A stretch of 12,374 bases of DNA, taken from positions 1-12,374 of the forward strand of contig JAYVOH010000161.1 in assembly GCA_043758025.1 (NCBI GenBank). Reading direction: 5' to 3'. Position 1 is the stretch's first letter. Every line of letters starts with the position of its first letter. The stretch comes from VFKE01 sp043758025 (GTDB lineage: Bacteria > Verrucomicrobiota > Verrucomicrobiia > Verrucomicrobiales > Verrucomicrobiaceae). The position numbers and the translations under genes were made by a program. Below the pieces are notes generated by a model, which searched no databases, was not told the DNA's origin, and was given only the letters and a program-made list of their open reading frames with translations. Below, piece by piece: positions 8,601-12,374 of the stretch.

Positions 8601-8931
8601 GCGGCTCATGCGACTGTTCCAACAAAACCGGACAGCAGAAGTGCAGCAGCTTTATGATGCCTGGGGCCTGGCAAATGACCGTGCCTTTTCGCCCTTGCTG
8701 CAAGCGGTCCGTGAATTGGCGCTGAATGACCGGCAGGATATCGAACGTCGTCTTGTGGAAGCACTGGCGACACAACTAAAACTGAACCGCAAGCAGGTCA
8801 TGGTCGAGGAAGTCGTGGATAATCAAATGAAGATGCGGGTGATGGAGACGGAAGTGTTTGCACCTATAGAGGAAATGAGGCAACAACCCGTCACTTACAG
8901 AGCAACCGGCAAGAAAAGGAGCAAGGCATGA
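5692..8931 (+). CDS. DUF1156 DNA adenine methyltransferase
   Basis: This 1079-residue protein is predicted to transfer methyl from SAM to adenine N6. The N-terminus is the characteristic DUF1156 segment (RLIEVAFPLKQ, then HEKNVRHGHI, then WPARRPLAASRA). The SAM-binding motif is DPFAGGG (137-143), followed by the acidic AADINP strand. The catalytic motif is DPPYYD (602-607). About 460 residues separate the two motifs, room for target recognition; that section is relatively AT-rich (about 46% GC at 6841-6960). The C-terminal third, without methyltransferase motifs, continues to near-basic residues at the end and is probably a partner-binding region. The start is well bounded: an in-frame TGA (5689-5691) immediately precedes the ATG. 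No strong Shine-Dalgarno is visible. The stop overlaps the DUF499 gene start by four bases, so the two are probably co-translated. DUF1156 proteins are found repeatedly beside DUF499 ATPases in defence islands. Its sequence specificity cannot be read from the sequence. Confidence 0.92.
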   Translation: MSTAASDKPRLIEVAFPLKQASLASVHEKNVRHGHISTLHVWPARRPLAASRAALLATLLPDPGDAEKRKALLDKIGGTVSTKTVKDTDADGNTFEETKEVVTGGVLVWGQENAPEMKEFRHLIREACGGHAPKVIDPFAGGGAIPLEAMRLGCEVTAADINPVAWFIQKCTLEYSQRFAGKKWPLPDFVKEWPDFIEDFRTGKVKKRSGSKKPHFSDPQQTNFLELPTADLTWHVRAWGRWVRERARQDLAARYPTINGEPTVAYLWARTARDKQTAGQIPLLKTFWICKKAGRRVALLPLPREDKKGVRYHLLTEDALKQPAKVVEEHAILQQWEVTPEKLTEFLNKGTMNRAGVWSPVSGRPGMISLTMADLRRQGQQGLQGSEMTSVIVEGKMPGGNRFVKKYRLPIQQELDAATVDPECLQAAFEGIPFGMIDEQLPQGGGSGAGRAFSVPKYGFKKWREVFSPRQLVALATFVRHIREAGKLLIEKDEIQGQAILAGLVCGFDRMLDFNSTLLSWILSVEAIGHTFARFALPMTWDFAEAAMINDCRGGWGMCLDATMEALATAMGAGGEGTITPRIVRENAVHQSQEKMDLVLTDPPYYDAIPYADLMDFFYVWDRRLMHGLMPEASMFEADGAPKWDSEKGEGELIEDESRHGGNKEAAKRAYEEGMGKAFAQSLASLNDDGRLVVVFANKEVAAWETLVAALIRGGAVVTGSWPIQTEQSARMRAQSSAALASSVWIVCRKRSKTAQAGWEENVFDAMRRTLFEPRDALGGRNILQYYFDLGIRGPDFLWAALGPALEAYSAHPFVKKTAGGMLTVPEFLSEVRRLVLHFALGELPGFKEISQQTQGRGESLEIDSVTQYYLLHRAYFGLEAAPAGACIMYAQACGRSESELKMVWHVIEQGGKSKAGRPKSEELEDVADDAGGESKGNEFRLVPWEERAQREELGETRGGLPAPLIDRLQRLMRLFQQNRTAEVQQLYDAWGLANDRAFSPLLQAVRELALNDRQDIERRLVEALATQLKLNRKQVMVEEVVDNQMKMRVMETEVFAPIEEMRQQPVTYRATGKKRSKA
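8916..8921 (+). promoter_or_regulatory. Shine-Dalgarno for the DUF499 gene
   Basis: AAGGAG lies six bases before the ATG at 8928, inside the last codons of the methyltransferase gene. Combined with the ATGA stop/start overlap (8928-8931), it fixes the DUF499 start and points to translational coupling. It is the only strong Shine-Dalgarno I found among the four operon genes. Confidence 0.8.
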
Positions 8932-11900
8932 GCAAAAGCATTATCGAACCCTGGAAAAAGACCTGTGAACTCCGCGCGGAGATTCGCCAACGACATCTGA
9001 AGGCGAGCGACTTCGCGGTGGACTTGCACAAGGTCGTTAACGGCTGGCCTGGCGGAGCAAAGCCCTTTTACTGCGATCCCGTTCAATTCTTTTCGACAAC
9101 GTATGCCACGGAAAACCTACGGCAGTTCTGCAAGGTGGTGCTGCGCCGCCTCTCAAAAGAGAACGGGGGAGAGTCTATCATCAACGTGGCGCAAACCTTC
9201 GGTGGCGGCAAATCTCACACGCTCACGGCGCTCTACTACCTGAGCACGCTGGGGAAAAAGCTCCCGAAGGAGGAAACGTCCGTGAAGGCGATCCTGAACC
9301 ATTCAGGATTGAAGGACGCGCAGGAAGCGCGCATTGCGGCGGTGTCGTTTGACAATGTAAGTTGGGTCACGGGCGGCAAAGCAAAATCACCCGATGGGAA
9401 AGAGCGCAGTTTCAGAATGCCGTGGAATCTCATCGCATGGCAATTGCTGGGCGAGCGCGGCATTCAACTTTTGGCGCGCGATGAATCCACGGTGGATCAC
9501 AACACGCCGCCGACCTCGCTGGAGTGGGCAGGAGTGTTGCAGGAAGTGGAAAAGTCCGGCAGCGGCGCGCTGATTCTGATTGATGAGTTCTTGATGTGGG
9601 CGCATGACGCTGCCTCTGTTGGCGAAGACGGAGAAACCGCGCGCCGTGGTCCGGTTTGGTATGACCGGCTCAAGAATTTTTTTCAACGCCTCGCGCAAGC
9701 GGTCGAGTCCTCGGAACGCTCCTGCATGGTGGTGTCATTGCTCGCCACGGACCCGCAGAAAAATGATGAAGTGGGCAAGTCGATCTTGAACGCCTGCAAC
9801 AACGGTTTGAACCGGCAGGCGTCCCTGCAATCGCCGGTCGAGAAAGACGACCTAGCGGAACTCCTGCGCCGTCGCATGTTCCAAAAGTATCCAGAAAACA
9901 AAGCGGACCGGGACGCCTACGTTCACGCCTTCTGGCAGAACATGGCGAAAGTAGATCCCGTGCGTGCCAAGCAACCGGGAGCGCGCGAACGCATCGCGGA
10001 CGCCTATCCCTTCCATCCCGAGCTGCTGGACCGCTTCTTCGGCAAATGGACGGAACTCGATCAATTCCAGCGCACCCGTGGCGTGCTGCAAACCTTCGCG
10101 ATGGCGCTGCGCGACGCGGAGAAATGGGATGAATCCCCGCTGGTCGGCGTGCAAGTGTTCCTCAACGAACCAGGCAAGGACGGCCTAAGCGAAGCCCTGC
10201 TCAAGCTCGCGGAGATCGCAAAGGATTCTGACCGTGTGAAGAATCCGCAGTGGCCCACGAATCTGAAAACGGAAATTCCGCGCGCCCTGACCGCTCAAAC
10301 GGTGGACGCGGGAACACTGACGGCGCGCGAGATAGAAACCGCGTGTGTCGCGGCGTTCGTTTATTCGCAACCCATCGGGGAGCAGGCGGAACTCAGTGAA
10401 CTGCGATGGCTGCTCGCTGCCATGGTGGAAATGCCCGCGGTGCTCAACAACGGGCTGATCTCCTGGGCGAAAAGCTCGTGGTATCTCGAAGAGTGCGAGG
10501 CCACGGAAGCGGCGACAGGGGTTCCGAAATTCTGGCGGCTAGGGCCAAAGCCAAACCTCAACCAGCTTCACGACTCCTACAAGCGGCAGGCGCTTAAACA
10601 CGCGCGCGGGCGCTTCGATGATCTCGCGCAAAACAAATGCGCCCCGCTCTATGAAGGATGCAATGAGGCGGGAGTGAAGCTGCACAAGCTGCCCAAAAGC
10701 CCCGGCGACGTGGACGATGACGGACTGTTCCGCCTGGTGCTGCTCGGTTCCGCCTTTGATGGCACGGTGGGTGTTGCTCCGCGCAAAGATGCGTCTGACT
10801 ACATCCGCACGCATTCTTCAGCGACCGACGTTCGGACTTTTCAAAACATCGTGCTCGTGGTCACGCCAAGTGGACAAGGGCTGCGGCTCGCAGAGGAACA
10901 AATCGCAAACTGGATGGCGTGGCAGGAAATCGAGGGGTCGTCTCAATTTCGTGATCTGGAAGGCTTCCAGCAACAAACGGTGCGCACGCGGCAGCGTGAA
11001 TCGCTCAAGGATGCGACAACGGCGGTGAAGAATGCTTACGAGTTGGTGCTTTATGTGGACAAGACCGGCGCAATTCAAGCAAGGAAGATCACACTGGGGG
11101 CGCAAACACTGCTCGACACATTGAAGCAGGAAAAGGATCTGCGCATCTTCGATGAGAAGATTGACGCGAGCGCCATCATGCCTGGCGGCCTGTATCCCAT
11201 CTGGCCTTCGGGAGTGAATTCTGTCGTGGTGGGTGATCTTTATCAGGAGTTTGGCAAGCAACCGGCGCTGCCGAAACTGCTGCGCGGGAAAACCGTGCTT
11301 AACACCATTGAAGATGCCGTGAAGCGCGGCCTCCTGGCCGTGCGCTGTCCGCGCGCGGACGGCTCGGAAAGCTGGTTCTGGCGTAGTGCGATTGATGTGG
11401 TGGATTGGGATCGCACGGGTGAAGCGTGGCTGCCCGACAAGGCGACCCTGAACGCGCTCAGTGCTGGTGCGGTGGTGCCTGGGGCGCTGCCTGGCCTGTG
11501 GCCCGCTGACGGGAGCGGCGTGAAAGTGTCCACGGTGTTCCTGTGGTTCGATGGCGCGCACCATTACGAAGAAGTCACTGAACCTGGCTATCCAGCGGAG
11601 ATGCGGCCGATTCCCAAAGTGGATTTTCCCGTTGTGAAATCCGCGGTCGCCAAAGCCGTCGAACAAGGCGCGCTGTGGCTGGTGTTCGGAAACGACAGCG
11701 TGTTTCACGAGAAGCCTTCCGACCTGCAGCTTGATCCCGATGCGGTGTTGCATCCGCCGCCGCGCTCGCTCGCGGCGATTGATCTGCTGCCTGGCAACCT
11801 GCCGGATGCATGGTCAACAGACGCGGAGCCGGAAACCAATGTCGGGAAGATTTACGCCTCCCTCAAAGCGAAAGAGGGCAAGCCGTGGCCTGCGAAAAAG

Positions 11901-12263
11901 TTTGTCGAAACTCTAAATTCGGCACTCGGGCAAGGATTCCTGCGCCGCGCTTCTGGAACTGGGGCGGTCGGCGATCTCGACAAAGACGGCTCGGTCGCGC
12001 TGGTCGTAAAAAGCGATCAGCCCGTGGCACCCGATGTCAAACCGGAGCCCTTAACGGCAGGTGGCCGCCGTGGGACCAGCATGGCAAAATTGTCGGTCGC
12101 AGAAATCCAGGACTTCGCGGACTCCGTTCACGGAGTGATGAAGGCACTAGCCGGCAGCGAGCCGGAAATTGAAGTGCGCGTCACCATCCAAGGCAAACCC
12201 GCCGCTGACATCGAGGCCGCAAACAAGATCCTGGTCGCTATTAAGAAGGACTGGCGGTTTTGA
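8928..12263 (+). CDS. DUF499 P-loop ATPase
   Basis: This 1111-residue protein belongs to the DUF499 family of large AAA-like ATPases, usually seen next to DUF1156 methyltransferases and related to the ATPases of other methylation-linked phage-exclusion systems. The N-terminus shows the family pattern (PWKKTCELRAEIRQRHL, then DLHKVV, then YATENLR). Walker A is GGGKSHT (92-98), preceded by INVAQTF, and Walker B is LILIDEF with D219 and E220. A conserved middle region, then probable winged-helix and beta-rich segments, follow to the C-terminus; I see no nuclease motif. Length is normal for the family, so the gene appears complete. Start choice is supported by AAGGAG at 8916-8921 and the four-base overlap with the methyltransferase. 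It probably couples ATP hydrolysis to DNA sensing or remodelling, but its biochemical role is not established. Its TGA is followed in the same frame by the downstream methyltransferase remnant. Confidence 0.92.
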   Translation: MSKSIIEPWKKTCELRAEIRQRHLKASDFAVDLHKVVNGWPGGAKPFYCDPVQFFSTTYATENLRQFCKVVLRRLSKENGGESIINVAQTFGGGKSHTLTALYYLSTLGKKLPKEETSVKAILNHSGLKDAQEARIAAVSFDNVSWVTGGKAKSPDGKERSFRMPWNLIAWQLLGERGIQLLARDESTVDHNTPPTSLEWAGVLQEVEKSGSGALILIDEFLMWAHDAASVGEDGETARRGPVWYDRLKNFFQRLAQAVESSERSCMVVSLLATDPQKNDEVGKSILNACNNGLNRQASLQSPVEKDDLAELLRRRMFQKYPENKADRDAYVHAFWQNMAKVDPVRAKQPGARERIADAYPFHPELLDRFFGKWTELDQFQRTRGVLQTFAMALRDAEKWDESPLVGVQVFLNEPGKDGLSEALLKLAEIAKDSDRVKNPQWPTNLKTEIPRALTAQTVDAGTLTAREIETACVAAFVYSQPIGEQAELSELRWLLAAMVEMPAVLNNGLISWAKSSWYLEECEATEAATGVPKFWRLGPKPNLNQLHDSYKRQALKHARGRFDDLAQNKCAPLYEGCNEAGVKLHKLPKSPGDVDDDGLFRLVLLGSAFDGTVGVAPRKDASDYIRTHSSATDVRTFQNIVLVVTPSGQGLRLAEEQIANWMAWQEIEGSSQFRDLEGFQQQTVRTRQRESLKDATTAVKNAYELVLYVDKTGAIQARKITLGAQTLLDTLKQEKDLRIFDEKIDASAIMPGGLYPIWPSGVNSVVVGDLYQEFGKQPALPKLLRGKTVLNTIEDAVKRGLLAVRCPRADGSESWFWRSAIDVVDWDRTGEAWLPDKATLNALSAGAVVPGALPGLWPADGSGVKVSTVFLWFDGAHHYEEVTEPGYPAEMRPIPKVDFPVVKSAVAKAVEQGALWLVFGNDSVFHEKPSDLQLDPDAVLHPPPRSLAAIDLLPGNLPDAWSTDAEPETNVGKIYASLKAKEGKPWPAKKFVETLNSALGQGFLRRASGTGAVGDLDKDGSVALVVKSDQPVAPDVKPEPLTAGGRRGTSMAKLSVAEIQDFADSVHGVMKALAGSEPEIEVRVTIQGKPAADIEAANKILVAIKKDWRF

Positions 12264-12374
12264 AAACGCTTGATGACCACCGACCCCGGCGACCTCGTGC
12301 TCGACCCGACCTGCGGTTCCGGCACCACCGCCACCGTCGCCGAGCAATGGGGCCGCCGCTGGATCACGATTGAC
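12264..12374 (+). pseudogene. Beta-class DNA adenine methyltransferase, C-terminal fragment (runs off window)
   Basis: From about 12270 the frame reads LMTTDPGDLVLDPTCGSGTT and then EQWGRRWITID to the window edge. This is the SAM-binding motif I region of Mod-like beta-class adenine methyltransferases, in which this motif lies C-terminal to the catalytic DPPY. It is the same enzyme type as the left-edge fragment and similarly GC-rich. The segment normally found between the two (I estimate 200-250 codons, including the target recognition region) is absent from both. The first in-frame ATG (12273) has no Shine-Dalgarno and would give a protein lacking the catalytic half, so I call it a remnant. 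The alternative is that it is the end of a second methyltransferase copy joined here by recombination or assembly. The rest of the gene is outside the window. Confidence 0.8.

Noticed and set aside
10818..11753. 311-codon minus-strand open frame opposite the DUF499 gene
   Set aside because: The plus strand encodes the continuous C-terminal half of a normal-length DUF499 protein. The antisense product is rich in H, R, P and Q, as shadow frames are, and has no start signal.
258..12263. DISARM or BREX system
   Set aside because: The helicase recalls DrmD and DUF499 recalls BREX-type ATPases. However, no DrmA, DrmB, DrmC, PglZ or BrxL-type gene is present.
12256..12268. Short inverted repeat GTTTT-G-AAAAC at the end of the DUF499 gene as a terminator or element end
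   Set aside because: Only five base pairs with a one-base loop and no following U-tract. No matching sequence was found at the left junction.
1..12374. Intact Type III restriction-modification system
   Set aside because: Only two non-contiguous parts of a Mod-like gene are present and no Res subunit is seen. The large helicase is SNF2/DUF3883-like and co-located with DUF1156/DUF499 genes.

Overview
The window holds a compact four-gene operon on the + strand that looks like a DNA-methylation-linked anti-phage (defence island) system. It sits inside, and has broken, a DNA adenine methyltransferase gene whose two remnants form the window edges. No transposase, integrase, tRNA, CRISPR array or other mobile-element hallmark is visible. 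The sequence is moderately GC-rich, and a clean Shine-Dalgarno is seen for at least one gene, so it is bacterial. Codon style would fit a high-GC Gram-negative lineage, but no taxonomic marker is present and I do not name a phylum.

Layout. Positions 2-205 encode the middle of a beta-class (Type III Mod-like) methyltransferase that stops prematurely. Positions 202-238 hold a good sigma70-type promoter overlapped by a perfect 7-2-7 inverted repeat. Positions 258-3719 encode a large SNF2-type helicase with an N-terminal XRE-type HTH and a C-terminal DUF3883/NOV_C domain carrying a D...ExK pattern. Positions 3754-5619 encode an OLD-like AAA ATPase-TOPRIM nuclease of lower GC. Positions 5692-8931 encode a DUF1156 adenine methyltransferase. 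Positions 8928-12263 encode a DUF499 P-loop ATPase that overlaps the methyltransferase by ATGA. Positions 12264-12374 resume the broken methyltransferase at its SAM-binding motif (DPTCGSGTT).

How the genes may work together (inference). Helicase + DUF1156 methyltransferase + DUF499 ATPase matches the helicase-methylase-ATPase type of predicted defence cluster; DUF1156/DUF499 pairs have long been noted in defence islands. The methyltransferase would mark self DNA. The ATPase and helicase would engage or translocate on unmarked DNA. Nuclease activity could come from the helicase's DUF3883-like domain and/or the added OLD-TOPRIM protein. The HTH domain and the palindrome over the promoter suggest that the first protein controls its own operon. 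The most unusual points are the position of the whole system inside a split methyltransferase gene, an abrupt GC change within the left remnant, the inserted OLD-like gene, and the apparent autoregulatory helicase.
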